The notes beneath the pieces were generated by a model. That model saw nothing but the letters and a program-made list of their open reading frames with translations, had not been told where the DNA came from and did no database searches. Shown piece by piece: positions 8,394-17,436 of a DNA stretch of 33,194 nt. The stretch's first letter is position 1. Each line of letters starts with the position of its first letter. The stretch is from Planctomycetota bacterium (GTDB lineage Bacteria > Planctomycetota > Phycisphaerae > UBA1845): NCBI GenBank assembly GCA_024280855.1, contig JAJRPG010000049.1:1-33194 (forward strand). The letters run 5' to 3'. The position numbers were made by a program, and so were the translations under genes.

Positions 8394-10490
8394 TTATTTT
8401 CTGTGGCCTTGGATCATTTCGTCGGCTAAATTGCTGGCGTTGTAGATTTTACGTAGTGCCTCGATTATGGCACGGGCGTCTACGCCGACTGCCCGGGCGC
8501 TTTTTCCGGAGAAAACGGTTCCCCAAGTTAGGCTGTGAATGTTTCCGTCGAAGATGAGGCCTATGACTTCGCCGTCGCGGTTGACCATAGGGCTTCCGGA
8601 GTTGCCGCCGATGATGTCCGGAGTGGAGACGAAGTTGAATGGCGTGCTTTGATCTAATTGATCTTTATGGTTGACCCAGGATTGAGGCAGATCGAATGGC
8701 GGCTTGTTGCCGCGCGTAGCTGATCGTTTATAGATGCCGCCCATGTTGGTGAAGGCGGGGACGTTTTTTCCGGATTCGGTGTATCCTTTGATGGTTCCGA
8801 ACGAGAGTCTTAGTGACGAGGTGGCGTCAGGCGCAATGTCTTCACCCATGACGGCGAACTGGGCTGCGGCGATTTTGGCGTAGGCCTGGGTCTCGACGGC
8901 TTCGACCTTGGTTTCGTAATGTTCACGCAATGAGCGGACTTCAGGATTGATTGCTGCGGCGAGGGCGATCATGGGGTCGGTGGAGGCGTCGATGGCGGTT
9001 TGTCCTCCTGCGGCGTAGCGTTTGCGAATATCGATGTCGCCGATGCGGGTGTTTTTCACGGCGAATTCCGCGCGGGCGCGAGGGGATTTTCCGTCGAGGA
9101 GTTTTTGTACGAGCGGGTCGTTTGCGCCGAATGTTTCTGCGAGATAGGATAGGCCACTTTCGATGTTGGCGATTTCCATGGCTTCGAGAATGGGCGACGG
9201 GGAGTATAGCGAAAGATATAGTGAATCGAGCTGGGCGTCGTGATAATGGTCGAGCCTTTGTTCGTCGGCTTTGGGAAGTTCCTCGGCTAATTGTACGAGA
9301 TGATTCGCAATCTTGAAAAGCTCAGACCGGATGACGCTGCGTCTTGTGTCCAAGGCGGTGTAGCGTGCGTAAATTTCTTTGTGATCGCGCTGGGCCTGGG
9401 CGATTTGGTCCCAGGCATCTCCCCAGTCGGCAAAATACTTTAGATTATTTTTCACGGCTGATCTTAGTTTGCTTTCGGATTTAACTTTCTTAGAAAATAC
9501 ATCGGGGTCAAGTAAACCGGCGAGGCTGCCCACGAACGCCTTTCGGGAATTTTGTACGCCGTGTAATGAGTCTATAGCCATGCGCTCTTGGTCGTAGCTT
9601 CTGGCGGAGAAAGTTAGTAAATGAACTTCACGTCGCCAAAGTTTTTGCAGGATGGTGGGGTAAGACACATCGCGTAAAAATTTTAGATGATCGACGGTGT
9701 AGAGCCTGTTGGTGCTGTAGGGATGTCCGACGACGAAAATTAAATCGCCCTCGGCAGCGCCCGTTGAACTCCATCGTAGGTAATGGTTTGTGTGGTAGGG
9801 TTTGTTATTTTCGTAGAGGCGGAAGAATGTGGTGTCCAGGTTGAAGCGGGGGTATTCAAAGTTGTCGTTGTCACCGCCGAAGAAGGCGGCTTGTTGTTCC
9901 GGAGCCCAGACTAATCTGATGTCGGTGAAGCGTTTATAGCTGTATAGGTGGTACATAGCGCCTTGATAGAGGGTGACGACCTGACAATCTAATCCCGTGG
10001 AAGCTTCGGCTGCTTTTTCAATAGCTGCGATTTCGACTCGTTTTGCCTTGGCTATTTGATCGGCGCTTGCGCCTTGTGGTGCGACGTAATTGATGCGGTC
10101 TGTCATGTCTTCGATGGACATGAGGATGCGGACTTCGAGGTCTTCGCATTTTAGCTCGTCGGAGAGAGTGGGTGCGTAGAAGCCGTTGAGTAGTAGGTCG
10201 CGCTTTGGTGTGCTGAGTTTTTTGAGTTGGGTTGAACCCACGTGGTGGTTGGTCATGAGAAGCCCGTCGGCTGAGACGATGGAGGATGAGCTGCCGCCGC
10301 CGAAACGAGCCGTGGATTTTTGCATGTGTTCCAACCAGGCGGACGTTGGCTCGAAGTTGTGCTTCTGCTTGAGTAAGTCCAGCGGGGGGCGGTTTAGTAG
10401 CCACATGCCTTCGTCGGCGTTGGCGGGGGCGGAAATGGCTAGGCAGAGCAGAGTAAGTGTTAGGCAGGTCTTGGGATATTTATAGTTCAC
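8394..10490 (-). CDS. S46-family dipeptidyl-peptidase (DPP7-like)
   Basis: About 698 aa, the usual S46 length, after a signal peptide (TLTLLCLAISAPANA, cut before DEGMW). The catalytic His region is 'LLMTNHHVG' (about 78-84), the acidic region is 'GGDNDNFEYPRFNLDTTFFR', and the nucleophile is Ser631 in GGNSGSP. S46 enzymes are exported serine peptidases that release dipeptides from the N-terminus of peptides. The residue equivalent to position 673 of Porphyromonas enzymes is Gly (IFDGN), as in DPP7. DPP11 has Arg there for Asp/Glu at P1. A preference for hydrophobic P1 is therefore inferred. Start: GTG 10490 has CAGGAG eight bases upstream and gives a normal signal peptide. A longer in-frame start at 10592 begins inside repeat E and is unlikely. 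Confidence 0.9.
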   Translation of the reverse strand: MNYKYPKTCLTLTLLCLAISAPANADEGMWLLNRPPLDLLKQKHNFEPTSAWLEHMQKSTARFGGGSSSSIVSADGLLMTNHHVGSTQLKKLSTPKRDLLLNGFYAPTLSDELKCEDLEVRILMSIEDMTDRINYVAPQGASADQIAKAKRVEIAAIEKAAEASTGLDCQVVTLYQGAMYHLYSYKRFTDIRLVWAPEQQAAFFGGDNDNFEYPRFNLDTTFFRLYENNKPYHTNHYLRWSSTGAAEGDLIFVVGHPYSTNRLYTVDHLKFLRDVSYPTILQKLWRREVHLLTFSARSYDQERMAIDSLHGVQNSRKAFVGSLAGLLDPDVFSKKVKSESKLRSAVKNNLKYFADWGDAWDQIAQAQRDHKEIYARYTALDTRRSVIRSELFKIANHLVQLAEELPKADEQRLDHYHDAQLDSLYLSLYSPSPILEAMEIANIESGLSYLAETFGANDPLVQKLLDGKSPRARAEFAVKNTRIGDIDIRKRYAAGGQTAIDASTDPMIALAAAINPEVRSLREHYETKVEAVETQAYAKIAAAQFAVMGEDIAPDATSSLRLSFGTIKGYTESGKNVPAFTNMGGIYKRSATRGNKPPFDLPQSWVNHKDQLDQSTPFNFVSTPDIIGGNSGSPMVNRDGEVIGLIFDGNIHSLTWGTVFSGKSARAVGVDARAIIEALRKIYNASNLADEMIQGHRK

Positions 10491-10498
10491 GTTGCAAT

Positions 10499-10504
10499 CT
10501 CCTG
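10499..10504 (-). promoter_or_regulatory. Ribosome binding site CAGGAG fixing the S46 peptidase GTG start
   Basis: CAGGAG on the minus strand, eight bases from GTG 10490. It decides against the ATG at 10592, which lies within a dispersed repeat and has no such site. Confidence 0.7.
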
Positions 10505-10574
10505 AAAATTTAAGTCTATAAGGGCATCGGTATTGTGCCCGAAAATGTGAGGAGGGCCAAGTTACTGGTTGCGA

Positions 10575-10629
10575 ATAGTTCAGGCAGGTCAACCTTTCGC
10601 CAGTAAGCGAATGAACGACCGTGCCCTAC
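10575..10629 (-). repeat. Dispersed repeat E, copy 2 (inverted)
   Basis: The reverse complement contains GTAGGGCACGGTC (10617-10629) and the same 26-bp block as 1383-1408 (10575-10600), separated by a differing middle. It fills most of the gap between the class-V aminotransferase and the S46 peptidase. Confidence 0.7.
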
Positions 10630-10638
10630 AGTACGTGC

Positions 10639-11766
10639 TTAGTGCTTTGGTAGGGCGTTTAGTAGTTGGTCGATTTCAGCTTCGGAATTGTAGTAGTGGG
10701 GGCTGGCGCGGAGCCGGCCTGAGCGGACGGCTATGATGATGTGATGCTCGGTTTCAAGGTGTCTTTGGATTTCGCTGTGGTCGTGCAGGTCAGAGGTGAA
10801 CGCGACGATACCGCTGGCTTCGCTTGGCTGTCGTGAGCTGACGACGCGATAACCTTTGTCGCGTAGCCCTGTCGTGAGCCTGTTGGTGAGCGAGATGATT
10901 CTGCTGGTGATGTTTTCCAGGCCGATTTCGCTGATAAGGTCGAGTGCGCCGCTGAGTGCGAAGATGCCTGCGATGTTGAGGCTTCCGGCTTCGTAGCGGC
11001 GGGCGGTGTCGGCGAATTCTAATTGTCTTTTGCCGAAGACGAAGGGGTTTTTCATGCTTAGCCAACCGACGGTGGTTGGTTGTAAGTGGCCAAGGATTTC
11101 TTTTCGTACATAAAAAATGCCAGAGCCTTCGGCAGCGCATAACCATTTGTGTCCGTCGGCGGCGAGGAAGTCGATTTTCATGGCTGCGACGTCTATAGGA
11201 AAAGCGCCGAGCGATTGAATGGCGTCTACGCAAAGGAAGACGCCCTTGCTTTGACAGTATTGGCCTAGGGTGGCGAGGTCGGTGCGGAAGCCGCTAGCAA
11301 ATTGTACAGATGAAATCGTGACGACGCGCGTGCGAGAGTTAATGGCTTCGATAATTTGTTCGAGTGGGATTCGGCCATCTTCTTCGAGGACGGTTCGGAC
11401 CTCGACGCCGCGAGCGCGTAGGGCTTGCCAGGCGTAGACGTTGGCCTCAAATTCGACGTTGCTGGTGACGATGTTGTCGCCGTTTTGCCAGCTAAGCCCG
11501 TTAGCTACGAAGCTGATTCCCTCGCTGGTATTTTTTGTGAGTGCTATTTCGTCGGGCTTGGCGTTAATGAGGTCTGCGATTTGGCCTCGGACCTGGTCTA
11601 CTTTTCGGAAAAATCCACCTTTGAGGTAGGCGTTGTTTTCGCTGTGTTCAAGGTATTTTCTGGCTGCGTCACCCGCTCGTTTGCTGAGGGGCGAGACGAG
11701 GGCGTGGTTAAGGAAGTTGAAGTTCCGAGTGATGGGGAATTCTTCTCTAAGTAGCTGCCAGTCCAT
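10639..11766 (-). CDS. Class-V aminotransferase (cysteine-desulfurase-like fold)
   Basis: 375 aa, PLP fold-type I, Aminotran_5 family. Visible are 'FNFLNHALVSPLS' near the N-terminus, 'KNTSEGISFVANGL' (about 78-91), cofactor Asp181 in DAIQSLG and the Schiff-base lysine Lys207 in DGHKWL. The 'EAGSLNIAGI' segment is also typical. The exact substrate cannot be read off. The family includes cysteine desulfurases/selenocysteine lyases, isopenicillin-N epimerase-like enzymes and kynureninase-like enzymes. I see no convincing desulfurase active-site Cys loop, so epimerase/lyase-like is as likely. It lies 148 bp upstream of the S46 gene. The upstream region carries a large perfect inverted repeat (11820-11869). 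Confidence 0.82.
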   Translation of the reverse strand: MDWQLLREEFPITRNFNFLNHALVSPLSKRAGDAARKYLEHSENNAYLKGGFFRKVDQVRGQIADLINAKPDEIALTKNTSEGISFVANGLSWQNGDNIVTSNVEFEANVYAWQALRARGVEVRTVLEEDGRIPLEQIIEAINSRTRVVTISSVQFASGFRTDLATLGQYCQSKGVFLCVDAIQSLGAFPIDVAAMKIDFLAADGHKWLCAAEGSGIFYVRKEILGHLQPTTVGWLSMKNPFVFGKRQLEFADTARRYEAGSLNIAGIFALSGALDLISEIGLENITSRIISLTNRLTTGLRDKGYRVVSSRQPSEASGIVAFTSDLHDHSEIQRHLETEHHIIIAVRSGRLRASPHYYNSEAEIDQLLNALPKH

Positions 11767-11819
11767 TTGTGTCTCACTCTTTTCTTTTCTATTGTCCCAA
11801 CATTCTGTGGAACCAAGAC

Positions 11820-11869
11820 CATGGGTAAGTCCCGATTTCGATTTTCATCGAAATCGGGACTTACCCATG
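11820..11869. repeat. Perfect 23-bp inverted repeat with 4-base loop
   Basis: Arms 11820-11842 and 11847-11869 are exact reverse complements (core GGGTAAGTCCCGATTTCGAT), loop TTTC. It lies between two divergent genes. It is too long for an ordinary operator and has no T run, so it is a cruciform-forming repeat of unknown function, perhaps a mobile palindromic unit. Confidence 0.8.
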
Positions 11870-11903
11870 CCACCCGGATGGACGTACCCATGTCGCCCGG
11901 ATG
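11863..11903 (+). repeat. Short direct repeat beside the palindrome
   Basis: ACCCATGCCACCCGGATG (11863-11880) and ACCCATGTCGCCCGGATG (11886-11903) match at 16 of 18 positions, five bases apart. The first copy overlaps the right arm of the inverted repeat. Confidence 0.65.
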
Positions 11904-12144
11904 CCAACCGTTCCCTTATCTATTATACGAATGCTGGGGGTGGGATGTCTCCATAATTAGCAGGAATTTCTAATGATGGCTTCTTAATCATCTCCCACGT
12001 CCGCTAATGCCTGCTTATACCGATCGGCATGGTTTCCATATAAACTTTTACGCTTTTATGTGCTGGGCGCAGGCGGTGGTGGTTCGTATGATGCCGCGTT
12101 GCTATTGTTGTTGTTTTTTGTCGAATTTCGGATGTTATTCTCGC

Positions 12145-13815
12145 ATGGCTATTTCCTCGTTACGAAAATCGTTGCTACCCATACTTTTTGAAGACAGCGA
12201 ATTGTTGGCTGTTTGTAAGCCACCGGGAATTGATCTTGGTGATTCAACTAGCGCTAAGTCGGGCGGTCTGATCGAACTGCTGCAAAAACTTGATATGGGC
12301 AAAGTATTATTGCCGACCAACCGCCTTAGTCGTTATGAATCCGGGGTGGTGCTATTGGCGAAGAATCGAGCGATGGCTGAGCATCTGCGAAAAGGGATGC
12401 GGGCCGGGAGTGTTGATCTGGAATATGTGGTCGTGAGTATGGGACGCATGGCTACGGCGCGTATGGTGATTGATTCTAAGCATGGCGGTTCTCGCGGGAA
12501 ACGTGACGTGGGCAATCGTCGTCAAAACAAGACGAGTCGAGCAACAACATCGCGGGCAGCTGGTGACGGTAGAACGACGCTACAAAAAGTTAAGTCGTCT
12601 AAGAGAATGACTCTGTTGCGCTGTCGGACGACAGTGTCTACGACTCACGCACTGCGGGCGCAATTGCGGTCGGCGGGGCTAAGGGCTGCGGGTGATGCGG
12701 TGGGGCAGACGCATGTGCGGCGTGGTAAGAGCGAGCAGACGTGTATGCATCTGGTGAGTGTTTCCTTTCATCATCCGATCGTGAAAAAGAAAACTTCGAT
12801 TGGCTGTGGTGTACCGAATAGTTATGCGGACATTGTGGATGGCGGGTTTGGATTCGAGCGGATGTTAGAGACGGCGTTAGTACGACGCATCCCGCTACTC
12901 GAATCTTCCGAAACGAATGCGTATCGTCTTATTGGCCAACATGGCGAGGGGGTGAAGGGGGTTGAGGCGCAGCGGTATGATTCGTTGGTAATGATTCAAT
13001 CGGTGAACCCGTCGCCACAATTGGATGAGTCCTGGCATTCGATCGCGCGATGGTACAAACGTAAGCTGGGCGTCGAAACGATTTATCTCAAAAAGACTGG
13101 CAGGCGTATGGAAGAGGGTAATAAGACGCCTACGCCGTATGAGCAGACGCAGATTTTGGTAGGTAAAGCGCTGACGAAGCCGATTGTGATGCGAGAGTAC
13201 GATTTGCAGTATTTGATAAAGGCGGATGGCGGTCAATCGGTGGGTTTGTTTTTGGATCATCGTGAGAATAGGCATCGCATTCGACAATTGTCTCAAGGGA
13301 AAAAGGTACTGAATCTTTTTGCCTATACCTGCGGTTTTTCAGTGGCAGCGGCTAGGGGGGGGGCATCGGAGACGGTTAGCGTAGACCTGTCTACGAAGTC
13401 GCTGGACTGGGGGCGAGAAAATTTTGAGCTGAACTCGATCCCGACGGAAGGGCACGAATTTGTTACGTCGGATACGTTCGAGTATTTGAAGTGGGCTAAG
13501 CGGCAGGACTTATCTTTTGATGTCATTATTCTTGATCCGCCAACTTTTTCTCATGGTCGAAAGTCCAAGCAGGATTTTTCGGTGACGCGGGATTTACATG
13601 ATCTGGTTCGTCATGCGAGCGAAGTGTTATGCGACAAGGGCGTGATTTTTGTATCGAGCAACTATAGGAAATTTACGGCGCGAGAGATTAAGAATCATGT
13701 GAAGCGTGGGTGCGGTTCGCGGGGGATGCGGGTGATGAGTCAGCCTGGGCTTCCGGTAGATTTCGCGAAGGATGCGGACCATTGTAAGTCGATCATCGTG
13801 AAGCTCGATCCATAA
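12145..13815 (+). CDS. Degenerate RluA-like domain fused to an RlmK/RlmI-like rRNA methyltransferase
   Basis: About 556 aa. The N-terminal ~230 residues follow the RluA pseudouridine-synthase plan: 'LPILFEDSELLAVCKPPGID' then NRLSRYESG (59-67). The family motif is HRLDRxTSG, and the catalytic Asp is replaced by Ser here, so this half is probably an RNA-binding relic. A basic Thr/Arg/Lys-rich insert follows (~115-150). The C-terminal half is a class-I SAM methyltransferase: motif I-like 'NLFAYTCGFSVAAARGGA' near 390, and DPPTFSHG (464-471), the form seen in RlmK/RlmL. RlmK makes m7G2069 in 23S rRNA and RlmI makes m5C1962. Which base is modified here is unknown. Start: ATG 12145 removes a 46-residue unrelated Cys-rich extension from 12007; ribosome sites are weak for both. 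Confidence 0.75.
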   Translation: MAISSLRKSLLPILFEDSELLAVCKPPGIDLGDSTSAKSGGLIELLQKLDMGKVLLPTNRLSRYESGVVLLAKNRAMAEHLRKGMRAGSVDLEYVVVSMGRMATARMVIDSKHGGSRGKRDVGNRRQNKTSRATTSRAAGDGRTTLQKVKSSKRMTLLRCRTTVSTTHALRAQLRSAGLRAAGDAVGQTHVRRGKSEQTCMHLVSVSFHHPIVKKKTSIGCGVPNSYADIVDGGFGFERMLETALVRRIPLLESSETNAYRLIGQHGEGVKGVEAQRYDSLVMIQSVNPSPQLDESWHSIARWYKRKLGVETIYLKKTGRRMEEGNKTPTPYEQTQILVGKALTKPIVMREYDLQYLIKADGGQSVGLFLDHRENRHRIRQLSQGKKVLNLFAYTCGFSVAAARGGASETVSVDLSTKSLDWGRENFELNSIPTEGHEFVTSDTFEYLKWAKRQDLSFDVIILDPPTFSHGRKSKQDFSVTRDLHDLVRHASEVLCDKGVIFVSSNYRKFTAREIKNHVKRGCGSRGMRVMSQPGLPVDFAKDADHCKSIIVKLDP

Positions 13816-13865
13816 GCTGTCGAAGGATTTGTGTCACCATGACGACAGCACAAAGATGGCAAGTG

Positions 13866-13988
13866 TTACTTTGACACTCGATATTTGACCGGCTGAAATT
13901 TTTGCGTCTGCTTTGATTGCGACAGGATTGTCGTGAGTAAAAAACCCCAATAAGCGACGACGACAGTTGCAACGATAATCCATACCAT
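13866..13988 (-). CDS. Small 40-aa single-pass membrane protein, unknown function
   Basis: Reads MVWIIVATVVVAYWGFLLTT then a polar, basic tail ending KYRVSK. It has one N-terminal transmembrane helix and a ~20-residue Lys/Gln-rich tail. The ATG at 13988 has AAGGGGG about eight bases upstream. It lies in a 468-base gap, convergent with the RluA/methyltransferase gene and divergent from the zinc-ribbon gene. I recognise no family; the plan is like many short membrane subunits. A competing longer frame at 13793-14203 covers the same bases but overlaps the neighbouring gene's end and has no domain features. The remainder of the gap (13989-14283) shows only a GCTAGCC...GGCTAGC pairing at about 13992-14052, possibly part of this gene's leader. 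Confidence 0.45.
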   Translation of the reverse strand: MVWIIVATVVVAYWGFLLTTILSQSKQTQKFQPVKYRVSK

Positions 13989-14283
13989 GTAGCTAGCCCC
14001 CTTAAAAGACCGACCCCCAGTCTTGTATCAACTACATATCCTATGGCTAGCCGATGGGCGATTTCTTCAAAAAGTTGTAAAAACCTGCAATTATTAAGTT
14101 TTTGGGTTAGGTATGGGTCAATCATACTTCTTGCCTGCGTGCTATTTTCTCGTCTCCGAATCGCCCCGACCTCTATCACAATGATTTCGTCGGTGGTTGG
14201 CACGTGATGTATGGATGCCAGTGCATGTTCCTGCCGTTGCCTATAAGATAAGGCTTCGATTCTAAATTGAGCGGTCGGTACAT

Positions 14284-14919
14284 ATGGGTGAGAAAACTAC
14301 AAAAAAACGCCAGGAAATCAGGCTCGCGCCAGAGCCTTTAACCACTTGCCCGAAGTGTACCTACGCGCTCACCGGCTTGCCGAACGCCCACCGCTGCCCG
14401 GAGTGCGGGTTTGAATATGACGAGTATTCGTGGGTTTGGCCAATGCCAAATTCAAAATGGAGAAACACTCGCCTATTGATTGGGTGGGCTTCGATCATGC
14501 AGTTGCTGGTCTTCATCTTGGCTAGTTTTGAATACGACAGGTTTTTTACAATGGGTATGCTGAGCATTTTGATGTCTGTTGTACACTTGTGTGCCCTTGG
14601 CATGTGCATCATGTTGATTCGTCAGGTATTTCAACTACGACACCGACCTTTCGTAACCGCTACGCCAAAGGGCGTGACAGTACATGGAGTATCCTTGTGG
14701 AAGCAACACCGAACAATTCCCTGGCCCAACATTGTCGATGTAAAAGCAGGAGCTGGGTGGCGAAAAGGATTCAGCAGGATCATCGTCGCGAAAGGGGCTA
14801 ACGCTGGAGTGGAGCCTTTTTTTCGCAATCTAGAAGAATGGGAAGCGCTTAAAAATTCATTACTTGACGCCAAAGCTCATTACCTCAACCTGCCAAATCT
14901 CAACGAAAACCCCATGTGA
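14284..14919 (+). CDS. Zinc-ribbon, two-helix membrane protein with a C-terminal PH-like region
   Basis: 211 aa. Cys pairs CPKC (22-25) and CPEC (38-41), the first followed by 'YALTGLP', form an N-terminal zinc ribbon of the kind common in planctomycete membrane proteins. Two hydrophobic helices at about 62-82 and 88-114 follow. Then comes a ~80-residue soluble part ('GVTVHGVSLWKQHRTIPW') that reads like a bacterial PH domain. Function unknown. The ATG at 14284 has only a weak ribosome site. The thioredoxin-domain gene follows on the same strand, so the two may be co-transcribed. A related ribbon is found at the C-terminus of the protein at 31688-32305. Confidence 0.75.
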   Translation: MGEKTTKKRQEIRLAPEPLTTCPKCTYALTGLPNAHRCPECGFEYDEYSWVWPMPNSKWRNTRLLIGWASIMQLLVFILASFEYDRFFTMGMLSILMSVVHLCALGMCIMLIRQVFQLRHRPFVTATPKGVTVHGVSLWKQHRTIPWPNIVDVKAGAGWRKGFSRIIVAKGANAGVEPFFRNLEEWEALKNSLLDAKAHYLNLPNLNENPM

Positions 14920-15060
14920 GGGGACATGCGTACCTGGCTTGTGCATCTTTTGACGAGAATCTCGCCCGCACTACAATCCCTTGCTGGGCGAGAAAATTAT
15001 TTGCAAAAAGGCGATGATATGTACATACCCGTTAGGAAAAACTTGAGAGAAGAAGCACAT

Positions 15061-17247
15061 ATGCGTTCAGTACTTGCCGCATTATTCATAGCCTTGATTG
15101 TTATTGCAACAGCTACGACAACGCAGGCGACGCCACCAGACAAAACTAAAACCACGGAGTCCAACGTGACCACCCAACATAAGCATACGAATTCTCTCAT
15201 TAACGCTACCAGCCCGTACCTTTTGCAACACGCTCACAACCCCGTCAACTGGTATGAGTGGAGCAAGAAGACGCTCCAAAAAGCTAAGGATGAGGACAAG
15301 CTAATTTTTCTGAGCATAGGCTATTCCGCTTGTCATTGGTGTCATGTCATGGAACACGAAAGTTTCGAGCATGAAGACGTCGCTGCGATTCTCAACGAGC
15401 ATTTTATCAGCATCAAAGTTGACCGCGAAGAGCGTCCGGACATCGACGAGATTTACATGGCTTACACGCAGGCATCCACCCAGCACGGCGGTTGGCCTAT
15501 GAGCGTGTGGCTTTTGCCTGATGGTCAACCTTTTCTCGCAGGGACTTATTTCCCCAAAGCCAGATTCATGTCTACCTTGAACCAATTGGCCGATAACTGG
15601 ATAAATAATCGGGAGAAGATTTTCGATAGCGCCTCCTCCGCCCAGCAGTTTTTCGCCAACTGGTCTGTTTCGACCGCGCCGGCTTTGGAAGTCATTTCTA
15701 AGAAAATTGTTGACAGGGGTGCGTTGAACTTCGCGCGATATTTCGACAAGGCTAAGGGCGGCATGTCCGGTGGCGGAACCAACAAATTCCCCCCAAGCAT
15801 GGCTATGGACCTTATGCTGCGTGCTTATAAAAGAAATAGCAATAGTGATCTGATGAGTGCCGTCAATGTGACACTAGACAACATGGCCCGTGGCGGCATC
15901 TACGACCATATCGGCGGCGGCATTTGTCGCTATAGCACCGACGTTGATTGGCTGGTCCCGCACTTCGAGAAAATGCTTTACGATCAGGGTATGGTTAGCG
16001 GTATCTATCTCGACGCGTATCAAGTGACTAAAGACCCGCTTTACGCCTACATCGCAGCCGACATTTTCGATTATGTGATCGAAGATATGCAAGACCCCGC
16101 CGGCGGATTCTATTCCAGTCGAGACGCAGACAGCGAAGGCTTGGAGGGCAAGTTTTACATCTGGACGGTCGAGCAAATTAACCAAATACTAGGCAAAGAT
16201 GACGGCAAAATCTTTTGCGAATACTACGACGTGACTGCAAGAGGCAACTGGTTCGAACATCGAGGCCATGCGCCAGCCGGGGCGAAAAATATCCTGCACA
16301 TCACCACACCACCAGACAAGTTTGCTAAAGCACATGGCCTTGACGAGGCTCAGTTCACGCAAAAGCTTAAAACCTGGCGGTCCAAATTGATGAAGGTCCG
16401 GTCTATGCGCGTACCGCCACCGTTGGACGACAAGGTGTTAACCGGCTGGAATGGGTTAATGATTGCCAGCATGGCTAAGGGCGCTCGCGTGCTTGCTGAG
16501 CCTAAGTATGCAGACGCCGCTGCGAAGGCTGCGAATTTTATCCTCGACCATATGCGCAAGGATGGCCGATTGCTTCGCACGTCTCGGAAAGGCCACGCAA
16601 GGCTAACGTCCTACCTCAGTGACTACGCATTTTTCATTGATGGCTTAATCAATCTTTACGAAGCGACCGGCGAAAGGAAATGGCTAGACGCCGCCGTAGA
16701 ATTAACTGAAACATCGATTAAGTATTACTTCGACGAAGGTAGCGGCGGGTTCTTCTTTACGGCTAGTGACGCTGAGGAATTGATCGCTCGCTCCAAGAAT
16801 GCCCGCGACGGGGCGATTCCCTCCGGCAACTCTGTTCATGCGATGAACTTGCTGCGCTTAGCTGTGCTTTTGGACCGCAAGGATTTTCGTGAGAGTGCCG
16901 AATCCATTTTCAAAGACTTAGCTGGCTCGGCTAATCGTTCTTCGATGTCCCACGAGCGATTGTTATGCGCCGTCGATTTTTATCACGACCGTGTAAAGGA
17001 AATCGTCATCATCGGAGACCCCAATGATGAGGCTACTAAAGCTCTGTTGCGTACGGCGTACGACACTTACATCCCTAACAAGGTTGTCGTCACCGCAGCT
17101 AAGCCCGACCCGACTTCGGACTTGCCCTTGCTCAAAGGGAAGCAGATGAGAAGTGGCAAGCCGACGGCGTATGTGTGCGAGAATTATTCCTGTAAGTTGC
17201 CTGTGACGGATGCGGTTCAATTAGCCAGTCAGCTTAAAGGGAAATAG
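15061..17247 (+). CDS. Exported DUF255 thioredoxin-domain protein (SPATA20/YyaL-like)
   Basis: About 728 aa. A signal peptide ([20 protein letters not shown]) is followed by the DUF255 thioredoxin-like domain: '[17 protein letters not shown]', CHWC (91-94), '[19 protein letters not shown]', '[10 protein letters not shown]' and '[11 protein letters not shown]'. A long alpha/alpha-toroid region follows, as in N-acylglucosamine-epimerase-like folds ('[17 protein letters not shown]', '[10 protein letters not shown]'). Length and motif order match the YyaL/SPATA20 family. Biochemical function is not firmly known; a redox role is likely from CxxC. Most homologues are cytoplasmic, so the leader is notable. 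Alternative starts are 15019, which has AAGG at seven bases and would lengthen the n-region, and 14926, which would overlap no gene but adds unrelated sequence. Confidence 0.88.
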   Translation: MRSVLAALFIALIVIATATTTQATPPDKTKTTESNVTTQHKHTNSLINATSPYLLQHAHNPVNWYEWSKKTLQKAKDEDKLIFLSIGYSACHWCHVMEHESFEHEDVAAILNEHFISIKVDREERPDIDEIYMAYTQASTQHGGWPMSVWLLPDGQPFLAGTYFPKARFMSTLNQLADNWINNREKIFDSASSAQQFFANWSVSTAPALEVISKKIVDRGALNFARYFDKAKGGMSGGGTNKFPPSMAMDLMLRAYKRNSNSDLMSAVNVTLDNMARGGIYDHIGGGICRYSTDVDWLVPHFEKMLYDQGMVSGIYLDAYQVTKDPLYAYIAADIFDYVIEDMQDPAGGFYSSRDADSEGLEGKFYIWTVEQINQILGKDDGKIFCEYYDVTARGNWFEHRGHAPAGAKNILHITTPPDKFAKAHGLDEAQFTQKLKTWRSKLMKVRSMRVPPPLDDKVLTGWNGLMIASMAKGARVLAEPKYADAAAKAANFILDHMRKDGRLLRTSRKGHARLTSYLSDYAFFIDGLINLYEATGERKWLDAAVELTETSIKYYFDEGSGGFFFTASDAEELIARSKNARDGAIPSGNSVHAMNLLRLAVLLDRKDFRESAESIFKDLAGSANRSSMSHERLLCAVDFYHDRVKEIVIIGDPNDEATKALLRTAYDTYIPNKVVVTAAKPDPTSDLPLLKGKQMRSGKPTAYVCENYSCKLPVTDAVQLASQLKGK

Positions 17248-17253
17248 TGCTAC

Positions 17254-17279
17254 GTCATTCCCGCCTGCGAGGGAGTGAC
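17254..17279. repeat. Palindromic repeat C, copy 2
   Basis: GTCATTCCC...GGGAGTGAC can fold with one wobble pair, seven bases after the thioredoxin-domain gene stop. It may protect or end that transcript. The rest of the gap to 17436 shows no gene. Confidence 0.65.
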
Positions 17280-17436
17280 GGTACAGTAGTAAAGGCTCAG
17301 AAACAATTACCTGAATACCGCGGTGATATTCTGACAATGTCTTGACAAACTGGCCGTGGATTTTAACGATACATGATATTGAGTTCCCGTATCGCATAGT
17401 TGTAAGATCAGTAACTTTCTGCGAGGCTTCACACTT

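Noticed and set aside
13793-14203. 136-codon minus-strand frame
   Set aside because: It overlaps the end of the methyltransferase gene and shows no domain or signal. The 40-codon frame inside the same bases has a better ribosome site and a membrane helix.
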